Shown here: piece after piece, positions 21,799 through 27,766 of the stretch
Numbering within the stretch: position 1 is the stretch's first letter
Layout: each line of letters starts with the position of its first letter
Source of the DNA: a virus
Reading direction: 5' to 3' (one strand)
IMG/VR virus record: IMGVR_UViG_3300025174_000091
Span: 1 to 27,766 of that record
DNA: 27,766 nucleotides
Made by a program: the position numbers and the translations under genes
Notes under the pieces: generated by a model
Seen by the model: the letters and a program-made list of their open reading frames with translations, nothing else
The model's database searches: none
What the model was told of the DNA's origin: nothing

Positions 21799-23370
21799 CT
21801 ATCTCGGCCGTTGCCCTGCGTGCGCGATCGATCCATCGCTGACTACGATTCGCTTCGGGTTGCCCAGGCCATTCACCGCCAGCGCCGCGGCTGGCGCAAA
21901 GTCACAATGCCTTCCGTTCTGTTGCTTCGGAAGGACGATCTTCACGCTGCCCGCCGTGCCGCGCTGGCGGATTGCCTTCAGGTCGGTCACCAGATTGTCG
22001 ACAGGAGCAACCTCGAAGTCTCCTGACCCGAGAAGTGCCTTGATGCGCGCATAACCAGCGTCCGCGTCAGCATTCGTGCACTCGACCAGTTCGAGGCCGA
22101 CCACCTTTGCATGGTCCTGGTTGGCATCGAATGACCAGCCGTCGCAAAAGACCTTTTTAACCCCGTGTGTCAGAAGCCTTGGGGCGGCCTCGGCGAGCAC
22201 CACGCTCGGGCTAAGCGGTTTCTTGCTCGAGCCGATGGACTCCCAGGCGTCAAGGAGCGCCACGCGCTCGCCGTCCTGTAGCTTCTCCTTGCCTGCAACG
22301 ATGAACGTCCAGGCGTTGCCCCTAGTGCCGGCATCCATCGCCGCCGCAACAGCTGAACCAGGCTTTGCCAGTCTGGATACCGGGGCTGCACGTGTCAGCT
22401 TGTCGATGAGCAGGCTTGGCAGGAATGCTGTGTCCGCATCGACCCACTCGGCTCCATACTCGCGAGCCGCCGCATCCGGGTCGGACTCGGCTACTAGGTC
22501 GATGAGTGACTGCGGGATACTGGGGTTGAGCGCCCGCGTCGGGGCGTTGACTACTAGTACCTGTCCAGGCTTCCCAAAGTGCTTGCGCCAGAGCTCGTAC
22601 AGGAGCCCTTGCGGGCCATACGGGCTCGAGATGAGCCACCCTTGACATCCCGGAAGAAGCCTCGTTTGGGCTGCCCTGAGAATCTCCTCGGCGTTTATGA
22701 CAGCACCGGTCGACTCGACGCCGAACTGAGCCACCTCTTCGAGGATGAATCCGACGAGCCAGCGATTCCGGACTGTCACCCCGCCACGACTCGCCGCTAC
22801 AACCGTTAGCTCTACCCGATAGCCATCGGGACGCCGCACCACCAACGTATCCGCGGTTGGGTCGCCGTCGAGCAGCTGTGAGAGTACAGGCGAACGCTCG
22901 ACGATTCCGCTCAAAATCGTGAATGTCGCGTCGGCTGCGTCGACCTTCGGGGCAATGATTGGGTAGCGCGGGAGTTCGATAAGCTGCCGGCTGGACAGGT
23001 CTGCCGTGAGTGCAGCGTGGATGGCAGCGCAGGTAGCCAGCCAGCTCTTCCCGCCGCGCACCCCGCACACCAGCTCGATGAGCTGCGGAGGCGCCAGAGG
23101 GAGCGTCTCAGTGCCAAAGTACTTCCGGCTCTCAGCGGGAGTGAGCAGGGCTCCCAGCTCGAGCCCCTGGGCAGCCCTGCAGATGGCTCGCTGCAGTGGG
23201 CTCGCAGGTATCTGGCCGTAGTCGTACCCGGTCAGAATGTCCTCAATCGTGAGGTCTACCTGACACTCACTCGGCGGCAGCTGCCCGTGGCCTGATTGGG
23301 ATGACCCCTGCGGGAGGATCTTGTCGAGCTGGCGTAGGTCCCTGTCCAGCTTCGCGACGAAGTCGAGCAC
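21799..23370 (-). CDS. Terminase large subunit
   Basis: A 523-residue protein from GTG 23370 (AGGTG seven bases upstream), overlapping the small-subunit gene by 104 bases. The ATPase domain has Walker A GVRGGKS (residues 103-109), Walker B VGFILEE (206-212, with Glu211/Glu212), and a coupling motif LISSPYG near 246-252. The C-terminal RNase-H-type nuclease domain shows three candidate acidic ligands: Asp346 in AAMDAGT, Asp410 in VFCDGWS and Asp490 in RHCDFAP. The enzyme pumps DNA into proheads and cuts it. The arrangement TerS-TerL-portal supports it. No truncation is seen. Confidence 0.93.
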   Translation of the reverse strand: MLDFVAKLDRDLRQLDKILPQGSSQSGHGQLPPSECQVDLTIEDILTGYDYGQIPASPLQRAICRAAQGLELGALLTPAESRKYFGTETLPLAPPQLIELVCGVRGGKSWLATCAAIHAALTADLSSRQLIELPRYPIIAPKVDAADATFTILSGIVERSPVLSQLLDGDPTADTLVVRRPDGYRVELTVVAASRGGVTVRNRWLVGFILEEVAQFGVESTGAVINAEEILRAAQTRLLPGCQGWLISSPYGPQGLLYELWRKHFGKPGQVLVVNAPTRALNPSIPQSLIDLVAESDPDAAAREYGAEWVDADTAFLPSLLIDKLTRAAPVSRLAKPGSAVAAAMDAGTRGNAWTFIVAGKEKLQDGERVALLDAWESIGSSKKPLSPSVVLAEAAPRLLTHGVKKVFCDGWSFDANQDHAKVVGLELVECTNADADAGYARIKALLGSGDFEVAPVDNLVTDLKAIRQRGTAGSVKIVLPKQQNGRHCDFAPAAALAVNGLGNPKRIVVSDGSIAHAGQRPR

Positions 23371-23719
23371 CGAGCACCTGCCAATGTAGGGAAGTCTCGG
23401 CAGCGAGCTTCATGGCCCCAGCCACCGAGTGCACCATCTGCGGGTCCTTCGGGTCACCGTCGACAGCTGCACGTCGCAGGAATTCGACAGCCGCGACCAG
23501 AAGCCCTGGAACGTCAGCAATCCACTCCCGGTCGGCCAGCTCTTTCTTGGCCGCGACAGCGGCGACAAGCTCCGGGTCTGTCGGGTTTTCGATCTGTCGC
23601 CGGTACCTCTGGAGAGTCCGGAGACTCACGCGGTATTTGGCGCATGTCGCCTTGTCGCCAGCGACAGCCGCCTCGACAACCATCCGAGCGGCCCGGTCGT
23701 TGCGCTTGTCGCGGGTCAT
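23267..23719 (-). CDS. Putative terminase small subunit, HTH protein
   Basis: The start at ATG 23719 gives 150 residues. Residues ~8-40 contain an HTH (ARMVVEAAVAGDKATCAKYR; SLRTLQRYRRQIE) of the kind found in small terminases. The middle is helical (DVPGLLVAAVEFLRRAAVDG) and the C-terminus is Pro/Arg/Ala-rich and may contact the large subunit. A longer in-frame start at 23884 has a better ribosome binding site (GAGGAG, then ACATTCTG), but its first 55 residues are Pro/Gly-rich with poorer codon use. The gene immediately precedes and overlaps the large-subunit gene, the standard position. Confidence 0.75.
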   Translation of the reverse strand: MTRDKRNDRAARMVVEAAVAGDKATCAKYRVSLRTLQRYRRQIENPTDPELVAAVAAKKELADREWIADVPGLLVAAVEFLRRAAVDGDPKDPQMVHSVAGAMKLAAETSLHWQVLGARLRREAGQGPTPARQDPPAGVIPIRPRAAAAE

Positions 23720-23985
23720 GGCGTTGGAGCCCTCGACTGGTGCCGACCCAGTCCCCGGCGGGTACAGGCCGCCGGTCATCGCCGGATTGCGAGGGCCTAG
23801 CCTAAAGCTGTCAGGTGGATCCGGAGAGGGGCAGAAGGTCGCTCGCAGACTCGCTCCGTCCCTACTCCCCAGCTTCGGAGCCATCAGAATGTCTCCTCAG
23901 CAGCCCCTCTCCCCTAAGAGCGACCGGCAGGACATCGGCGGACATCTCCAGACGTTTCAGACGCGACCGGCCGCATGATTGAGCG
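23720..23985 (-). promoter_or_regulatory. Gap before terminase: possible late promoter or extended TerS start
   Basis: These 266 bases separate the small-gene cluster from the terminase operon. The minus strand is open in the small-subunit frame from 23884, with a well-spaced GAGGAG before that ATG, so part may be coding. Otherwise this is the natural place for a late promoter; I see no pair of hexamers good enough to name. A 6-bp inverted repeat GATTGA-3-TCAATC lies just left of the preceding gene's stop. Confidence 0.35.
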
Positions 23986-24396
23986 TCAATCCGGCTGGAA
24001 AGTTTTTTTTGAGGTTCGGTTTCGGGATGGCTCGTTTTGGGTTCCGGTCGGCCGCTTCCCAATCGCCTCCTCGATCGCCTCGTCGGCAACTGCCCGCATG
24101 GCCGCCATGAGCCTCTGCGGGTTCACGGCCTCCTGCGGATCGAGGCTCAGCGGGTCCGGCGCGTGCGGGTCCAGCTCGGGCAGAGCCGCGAGGAGCCGCC
24201 GCAGGGTCAGCAGACGCCCAGTCCCGGCCTGGTACGTCGGGTCTGGAGCTCCCGCTGCTACCCGAGCCTCGACGTACCGCCTCAGCCGTTTCCCGGCGGC
24301 CTCGGCTGAGATGCGACGTCCCCGCACGATGTTCCAGCCCATCGCGACGGATGCGCAGGCGAAGCTCATCGGGATCGTCATGGTGGCGGTGCTCAT
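23986..24396 (-). CDS. Hypothetical protein, last of the small-gene cluster
   Basis: The ATG at 24396 lies in an ATGA overlap with the upstream gene, giving 136 residues. The N-terminal part (MSTATMTIPMSFACASVAMG) is hydrophobic-leaning; the rest is helical with RLRRYVEARVAAGAPD and LMAAMRAVADEAIEEAIGKR, and the C-terminus is basic. The run of eight A at 24003-24010 encodes part of Ser-Lys-Lys-Thr near the end and could allow slippage into a +1 frame that stays open for about 37 more codons. No family is recognised. Confidence 0.65.
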   Translation of the reverse strand: MSTATMTIPMSFACASVAMGWNIVRGRRISAEAAGKRLRRYVEARVAAGAPDPTYQAGTGRLLTLRRLLAALPELDPHAPDPLSLDPQEAVNPQRLMAAMRAVADEAIEEAIGKRPTGTQNEPSRNRTSKKTFQPD

Positions 24397-24959
24397 GCGG
24401 CCTCCTGGTGGTTCGGTGGGTCTGGGGATGGCGGTGGGTCGGTGGGTTTGTCCCGGATCATTCCGGGCCATGTAGAGGTTGGGGCTTCGGCTGGTTTGCG
24501 CTCAAGCTCCGATTCCTCGGTGATGAGCGAAGCTGCCTGCTCGGTGGTTGGGCTGGACGTCGCGGAGCGTTTTCGATTCCGCCGTCGGCGCCAGGTCAGC
24601 CATAGACACCGGTCGTCATCGGGTCCGCAGTCCTGGTCGAGCAGTCCTCCACCGAGAGCGTGGTTGCCTCGGCACTGTGGACACGGGATCCATCGTCCTG
24701 CGCGGAGCGAGAATCGCTCCCAGTCGACGCCTGGGGCTGCTCCGGGCTCATCGGGGCACCGTGACGTTCTTACCTGGGCCCGCTTGTTCTCCATGACGTC
24801 CAACTTCTTCCTTCGGTCGAGTCCGTCGCGCCAGACTCTGCCCGTTCCTCCGCAGGCCTTCGCGGTACATACTCCGCGAGCATCGATGCGGCCTGACTTA
24901 CGGATCTGCTTGCGGGCCAGATTGAGCTCTACCTCCCGGGCGTATCCGTTAGTCGTCAT
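24393..24959 (-). CDS. Cys-rich, possibly zinc-binding hypothetical protein
   Basis: The ATG at 24959 has an excellent AAAGGAGCG ribosome binding site and gives 188 residues. Seven cysteines fall at about residues 31, 36, 68, 93, 96, 111 and 118; CTAKACGGTGR resembles the DnaJ-type C-x4-C-x-G-x-G half-site, and IPCPQC with DQDCGPDDDRC could form a second site. Between and after are Arg-rich (WRRRRNRKRS) and Pro-rich segments, the last probably disordered. A nucleic-acid or protein-binding zinc protein is plausible. It overlaps the next gene by four bases. Confidence 0.65.
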   Translation of the reverse strand: MTTNGYAREVELNLARKQIRKSGRIDARGVCTAKACGGTGRVWRDGLDRRKKLDVMENKRAQVRTSRCPDEPGAAPGVDWERFSLRAGRWIPCPQCRGNHALGGGLLDQDCGPDDDRCLWLTWRRRRNRKRSATSSPTTEQAASLITEESELERKPAEAPTSTWPGMIRDKPTDPPPSPDPPNHQEAA

Positions 24960-24960
24960 G

Positions 24961-25356
24961 TTACTCGCTCCTTTGCTCGACCGCCACCAGCCTACCCATT
25001 CGATCCCGCAGCGCTCTGGCCCCGACGGCATAGACGGATTGCCGCCAAACCGCATGTGCGTCCGCGACGACGTGCACTGGGATCACAACAGTGTCCGGCG
25101 CCAGGTACTGGATGACGAGCGCCCGTCGTACCCAAGCCGGGCAGCAGTTCCAGGCGCGGGCGATGATAGCTGTCCGGCTGTCGTCCCCGTAGTCCTCCGC
25201 CTCTAGGCGATCGGTGCGCAGAAGTTCGTCGACTAGGTAGTCTGTCGGCCCCTCCTTCGACATCCTGGCACGGTGACGGTCGATGTGCTCCCTAAGGCAA
25301 TCGCATGCGTCTGAGTAGCAGAGCAGGGTCACGAGTCTTGGATCCCTCGCGCACAT
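24961..25356 (-). CDS. Hypothetical helical protein
   Basis: A 131-residue protein whose ATG overlaps the upstream stop by one base (TGATG). It is helical, with LCYSDACDCLREHIDRHRAR, an acidic patch (DRLEAEDYGDDS), CCPAWVRRALVIQYLAPD, and a final helix ending LVAVEQRSE. No domain is recognised. It is part of the tightly packed small-gene set and is probably an early or middle accessory factor by position, which is an inference. Confidence 0.6.
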   Translation of the reverse strand: MCARDPRLVTLLCYSDACDCLREHIDRHRARMSKEGPTDYLVDELLRTDRLEAEDYGDDSRTAIIARAWNCCPAWVRRALVIQYLAPDTVVIPVHVVADAHAVWRQSVYAVGARALRDRMGRLVAVEQRSE

Positions 25357-25559
25357 CAGTTCGCTCCCTTCGGCTTGTCCGGAGCCTGCGTTCCGTACCG
25401 GTCATCCATCGCCTCGTTTACGAGGCGGGTAATCGCCAGCTGCGCGCGCCGTGTCTTCACCCGTGCCCTGAGCAGCCTGGCCTCTTGCTCACGCTCCTCT
25501 GCCATCGCGATGTCGGCGGAGTCCTGAAGACGAGCGTACCGAGTTTTTATGTCATTCAT
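25356..25559 (-). CDS. Small coiled-coil protein
   Basis: From ATG 25559 the product is 67 residues; a TTG at 25571 would add four. The ATG overlaps the upstream gene. Almost the whole chain is a charged helix (DIAMAEEREQEARLLRARVK, then TRRAQLAITRLVNEAMDD). The ribosome binding site GAGGTG fits neither start well, so coupling to the upstream gene is likely. The function is unknown. Confidence 0.58.
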   Translation of the reverse strand: MNDIKTRYARLQDSADIAMAEEREQEARLLRARVKTRRAQLAITRLVNEAMDDRYGTQAPDKPKGAN

Positions 25560-25842
25560 GGTTGAAACCAATCACCTCGAGTCGCGCCGGCTGTCTCGAT
25601 CCAGGACCGCAGCTGAACACGTACCTGACGCCGGATCCAGCAAACCCACCGGCCATCGCGAGTACGTAGAGCGCGTTCTGATTCGACCATGACAGCTTTG
25701 TTCCGTACCGGATCCGCATCTCTTCGCAGACGCGCCGAGGATGCAGCGGACCAGTTTCCTGCAGGAGCTCACGCAGCAGTCTGAGCTTCAGATCCTTTCT
25801 TCGATATCCCGACGTCCTAGCTACAAATTTGTTCGTCATCAT
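25552..25842 (-). CDS. Probable winged-helix DNA-binding protein
   Basis: A 96-residue protein whose ATG lies in an ATGA overlap, with GGGAGG upstream. The fold pattern helix (LKLRLLRELLQETGPLH), second helix (RRVCEEMRIRYG), then NALYVLAMAGGFAGSGVRYV as helix-turn plus wing fits small winged-helix proteins. The same helix opening (L-x-LLREL) and the W-x-N-x-x-AL element recur in the gene at 27242-27553, suggesting distant paralogues. It could regulate transcription or bind nucleic acid; no partner sequence is known. Confidence 0.58.
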   Translation of the reverse strand: MMTNKFVARTSGYRRKDLKLRLLRELLQETGPLHPRRVCEEMRIRYGTKLSWSNQNALYVLAMAGGFAGSGVRYVFSCGPGSRQPARLEVIGFNHE

Positions 25843-26039
25843 CCTGCCTCCCTGCTCCAGCGCTCCAGTCCTGGGCTCGTCATGTAGACCTCAGCGAACC
25901 CGAGCTTCAGCGTTCCTACGAAGTAGCGGCCACGGTGCGGGCCATCCGCCGGAACTGGGCCTTCGATTCCGACTCCGATCCAGCGGCTCCACACGGCCAC
26001 GTGGATGCGCCGCAGAATCGCAGCAGCGCTCGCTATCAC
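25839..26039 (-). CDS. Small hypothetical protein
   Basis: A GTG at 26039 overlaps the upstream TGA as GTGA, with GAGAGG five bases upstream; a GTG at 26045 is also in frame. The product is 66 residues: an N-terminal helix (ASAAAILRRIHVAVWSRWIG), then beta strands (GRYFVGTLKLGFAEVYMTSP). It overlaps the next gene by four bases. No domain is recognised. Confidence 0.55.
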   Translation of the reverse strand: MIASAAAILRRIHVAVWSRWIGVGIEGPVPADGPHRGRYFVGTLKLGFAEVYMTSPGLERWSREAG

Positions 26040-26236
26040 CGGCACCTCTCAAGTGCGTGACGTCCTGCATCCGTGATCGTCACGCGCGTGCAATCTGGAC
26101 GACCTCCTAGAACTCCGCATGACGGCTCTCTTGCGGCTTCGTCGGTCTCGTCGTAGGCCTGCTGGAGACGATCCAGAAATTGCTCGGCCGTCTCTTGCTC
26201 GACAACCCATGAATTGGGAAGTTCCGCTGTGCTCAT
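26036..26236 (-). CDS. Small hypothetical protein
   Basis: The ATG at 26236 forms an ATGA overlap with the repeat-protein gene, giving 66 residues. The first half is an acidic helix (EQETAEQFLDRLQQAYDETD), followed by CGVLGGRPDCTRVTITDAGR with two cysteines nine residues apart, then a short helix. The C-terminal RVTITDAGRHALERC resembles the end of many wHTH domains (-x-LT-x-x-G-x-x-x-L), so it may be a truncated winged helix. Much longer ORFs in this frame run through the repeat and are artefacts. Confidence 0.58.
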   Translation of the reverse strand: MSTAELPNSWVVEQETAEQFLDRLQQAYDETDEAAREPSCGVLGGRPDCTRVTITDAGRHALERCR

Positions 26237-26892
26237 GGCCTCCACTCCTGGTAATTCTCCGACGTCCACTCTCCCGTGAGCACCCGACGCACGTCGGCGC
26301 GTTGTGCGTCCCTGGCTGCGTCCCAGGCTGCGTCCCTGGCTGCGTCCCTGGCTGCGGCCCTGGCTGCGTCCCTGGCTGCGTCCCAGGCTGCGTCCCTGGC
26401 TGCGTCCCTGGCTGCGTCCCTGGCTGCGTCCCTGGCTGCGGCCCTGGCTGCGGCCCTGGCTGCTGCCCAGGCTGCGTCCCTGGCTGCGTCCCTGGCTGCT
26501 GCCCAGGCTGCTGCCCAGGCTGCGTCCCTGGCTGCGTCCCTGGCTGCGGCCCAGGCTGCGTCCAGCTCCTCGGGTGTGGCCCGCCCGATCGCGAATCTCT
26601 CCGCTGTTTCGACCGCGGCGACACTCCGCGGCTCCGGAGTTCCGCCAAGGGCGAGCGCGCCACGTGCCCACCAGCACGCCAGCAGCCTGAGCTCAGCAGC
26701 ATGGATCCAGTCCTCGTGCAGGATGACCCATAGGCGATCCTCGGCAGGGATTACCGATAGGTCGCACACCTCGAGCGGCGTCAGACCCTCAGGAGGTCCG
26801 AGGGGAGCGAGCGCCTCGTCCGAGTAGCGATTGCCGGGCTCCGAGCAGCACGCTCCGCGCTGGCGGAGGTATTGGACGGTGATGCGGGTCAT
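26233..26892 (-). CDS. Alanine-tetrad repeat protein
   Basis: The ATG at 26892 (ATGA overlap) gives 219 residues. Residues 1-110 contain the conserved N-terminal part seen in many phage and actinobacterial or myxobacterial proteins (EDRLWVILHEDWIHAAELRL; LLACWWARGALAL; ETAERFAIGRATPEELDAAW). Residues 111-198 are 22 tandem four-residue units of the form (D/A)-A-A-(R/W). These would make one long helix with a Trp/Arg stripe and Ala core; the register of four means the stripe winds slowly. The protein ends with ADVRRVLTGEWTSENYQEW. The function of this family is unknown. Confidence 0.75.
   Translation of the reverse strand: MTRITVQYLRQRGACCSEPGNRYSDEALAPLGPPEGLTPLEVCDLSVIPAEDRLWVILHEDWIHAAELRLLACWWARGALALGGTPEPRSVAAVETAERFAIGRATPEELDAAWAAARDAARDAAWAAAWAAARDAARDAAWAAARAAARAAARDAARDAARDAARDAAWDAARDAARAAARDAARDAAWDAARDAQRADVRRVLTGEWTSENYQEWRP
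26299..26562 (-). repeat. 12-bp tandem repeat coding for alanine tetrads
   Basis: Twenty-two 12-base units, with minus-strand consensus (C/G)(A/C)(G/C)-GC(C/A)-GC(C/A)-(A/C/T)GG type, read as (D/A)AA(R/W). Units vary mostly in the first and last codon. The period of 12 keeps frame, so copy number can change without frameshift. The same stretch gives open frames in other frames on both strands, which are by-products. Confidence 0.9.
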
Positions 26893-27245
26893 GGTTCGTC
26901 TCCCACGGCCCACGGGTGCGACTGCTCTTGCCCGACAGTTCTCACGCCAGACGTCGCCTCCCAGTCGGACGGTAGACTTGGAGGAGTCGGGATCGACACG
27001 TCGATCGTGACCTCGTCGTCCTCAGGGCACGGCTCCGTTGGCATTCCGACGACGCGTACTGACTCCGGGTCCCACGGAACAGCACGATCCACTCGGATGC
27101 GCGCCATTTCCTCGTCGGGCATCCAGACCTTGGACCAGCTCGATGGCATGAGCTTCCTTGCTACGAGCGTAGCGATGGCGACGATGACCAGCTCGATGAC
27201 GAGCCACTGGACCATGGGGGCATTTGTGTTGATGGTTTCGATCAT
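26889..27245 (-). CDS. Small membrane-anchored hypothetical protein
   Basis: The ATG at 27245 (ATGA overlap; AGGAG ribosome binding site) gives 118 residues. Residues ~11-31 (MVQWLVIELVIVAIATLVAR) form one transmembrane helix, followed by KLMPSSWSKVW and a hydrophilic, acidic C-terminal domain (CPEDDEVTIDVSIPTPP). There is one helix and no holin-like repeat. It may tether the accessory complex to the membrane. It is not recognisable as a lysis protein. Confidence 0.62.
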   Translation of the reverse strand: MIETINTNAPMVQWLVIELVIVAIATLVARKLMPSSWSKVWMPDEEMARIRVDRAVPWDPESVRVVGMPTEPCPEDDEVTIDVSIPTPPSLPSDWEATSGVRTVGQEQSHPWAVGDEP

Positions 27246-27553
27246 GATTTTTCTCCTGTTAGTGAGACCTGTTCCCAGGTCCAGAGTCGCTGGATCCGTC
27301 CGTCGAGTCGGCACACGAGTCGTGCGCGCCTGAATGCACCTGACTGGCTCGATGACTTGAGGGCTGCAGCATGATTGCGCCACGTGCAACGTCGATCATC
27401 TGCTAGCGCTTTCGCAGCGTCCTGCAATGAGATTCCTGGTCTTTCGATCACGAGCTCCCGGAGCAGATGTAGGTTCTGATCCGCGCGCACGATTGCGCGG
27501 CGCGGTGGCGACTGGAACGCTCGCCGGGTGCTGATGGTCATGGGTGCCGTCAT
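27242..27553 (-). CDS. Probable winged-helix protein
   Basis: The ATG at 27553 lies in an ATGA overlap with the preceding Cys-rich gene and gives 103 residues. The basic N-terminus (STRRAFQSPPRRAIVRADQN) is followed by LHLLRELVIERPGISLQDAA, a second helix KALADDRRCTWRNHAAALKS, and a wing-like strand GRIQRLWTWEQV. The pattern is shared with the gene at 25552-25842. It may be a DNA-binding regulator. Longer versions that start upstream merely read through the neighbour. Confidence 0.58.
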   Translation of the reverse strand: MTAPMTISTRRAFQSPPRRAIVRADQNLHLLRELVIERPGISLQDAAKALADDRRCTWRNHAAALKSSSQSGAFRRARLVCRLDGRIQRLWTWEQVSLTGEKS

Positions 27554-27735
27554 CGCTTTGTCCTCGTTTGGTTGGCTGACAGAATCTCGGATAGTGCCCC
27601 AGGCTTCGGGTAGAGGATGAACTCCATCCTGAGATGAGGATGGAGGCGTTCGACTCGCTCCGATGGAGTCTCGTCGCGAACCACGGCCTTGCACCACTGT
27701 GCCGTGCAGTGAGTGCACTGCGGACAAACGTTCAT
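27550..27735 (-). CDS. Small Cys-rich (zinc-finger-like) protein
   Basis: A 61-residue protein from ATG 27735 (ATGA overlap). MNVCPQCTHCTAQWCKAVVR holds four cysteines at residues 4, 7, 10 and 15, a CxxCxxCxxxxC set compatible with a zinc or iron-sulphur site. The rest is charged (RVERLHPHLRMEFILYPKPG). Such tiny zinc proteins are common in phage accessory regions. The function is unknown. Confidence 0.6.
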   Translation of the reverse strand: MNVCPQCTHCTAQWCKAVVRDETPSERVERLHPHLRMEFILYPKPGALSEILSANQTRTKR

Positions 27736-27766
27736 GGATACCAGTCCCCCGACGGTTCATCGGCTC
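27732..27766 (-). CDS. C-terminal end of an upstream gene
   Basis: The last ten codons of a gene entering from the right (ADEPSGDWYP, then TGA) overlap the next ATG as ATGA. The same overlap type joins nearly all genes here, which supports the frame, but only 35 bases are visible. Confidence 0.45.
   Translation of the reverse strand, partial: ADEPSGDWYP

Noticed and set aside
23966-24010. Plus-strand hairpin GATTGA-3-TCAATC followed by eight T, resembling a terminator
   Set aside because: The T-run is 13 bases beyond the stem and there is no plus-strand gene to end; the A-run is coding on the minus strand.
26036-26702. Long open frames with GRSQ/GTQPG and RPWL-type repeats on both strands
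   Set aside because: They are alternative-frame readings of the 12-bp repeat. Only the alanine-tetrad frame continues into a conserved N-terminal domain and has ATGA-coupled ends.
1-27766. CRISPR array, tRNA genes, insertion sequence or integrase
   Set aside because: No spacer-repeat periodicity, tRNA-like cloverleaf or recombinase motif was seen in either strand on reading through; the only tandem arrays are the coding 12-bp repeat and the 43-bp duplication.

Overview
The window is the late (structural) region of a contractile-tailed phage or prophage, in GC-rich DNA with purine-rich ribosome binding sites typical of bacteria. Almost every gene lies on the minus strand and is transcribed from the right end to the left. 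The head genes are of Mu type: a DUF935 portal, a MuF-type head protein, a ClpP-fold protease with scaffold, and a DUF1320 protein. The tail has a sheath, tube, gpG/gpGT-like chaperone, tape measure, hub, W, J and I homologues, so the virion should be a myovirus. No transposase, integrase, lysis gene, tRNA or CRISPR array is visible, so lifestyle cannot be decided here. The style of the proteins recalls Mu-like elements of myxobacteria and relatives, but the host is an inference.

Layout, in transcription order. (1) 27766-23986: twelve small, tightly coupled accessory genes, mostly joined by ATGA/GTGA overlaps. They include Cys-rich proteins, two probable winged-helix paralogues, a membrane protein and an alanine-tetrad repeat protein. 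(2) 23719-21799: small and large terminase subunits. (3) 21789-18191: a 1097-residue portal + MuF + zinc-metallopeptidase-like fusion, then a small hypothetical gene. (4) 18040-12278: protease/scaffold with an apparent internal scaffold start, a 43-bp tandem duplication, major capsid protein, and a run of small head-completion and virion genes. (5) 12243-5219: a small gene, tail sheath, tube, frameshifted tail-assembly chaperone, tape measure, a tail protein and the hub. (6) 5222-4187: an opposite-strand cassette ending in a predicted metzincin lipoprotein. (7) 4186-1: baseplate W, J and I homologues, a BNR-repeat fibre-like protein, another appendage protein and a gene cut by the left edge.

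The most noteworthy points are these. The portal, MuF and peptidase domains are in one polypeptide. One immunoglobulin-like module has been inserted into three different virion proteins (capsid, DUF1320 protein, sheath). A textbook -1 slippery heptamer GGGAAAC sits directly before the stop of the tail chaperone. An internal ribosome binding site would make the scaffold as a separate protein. A leaderless-looking metalloprotease lipoprotein gene interrupts the baseplate operon in antisense orientation.
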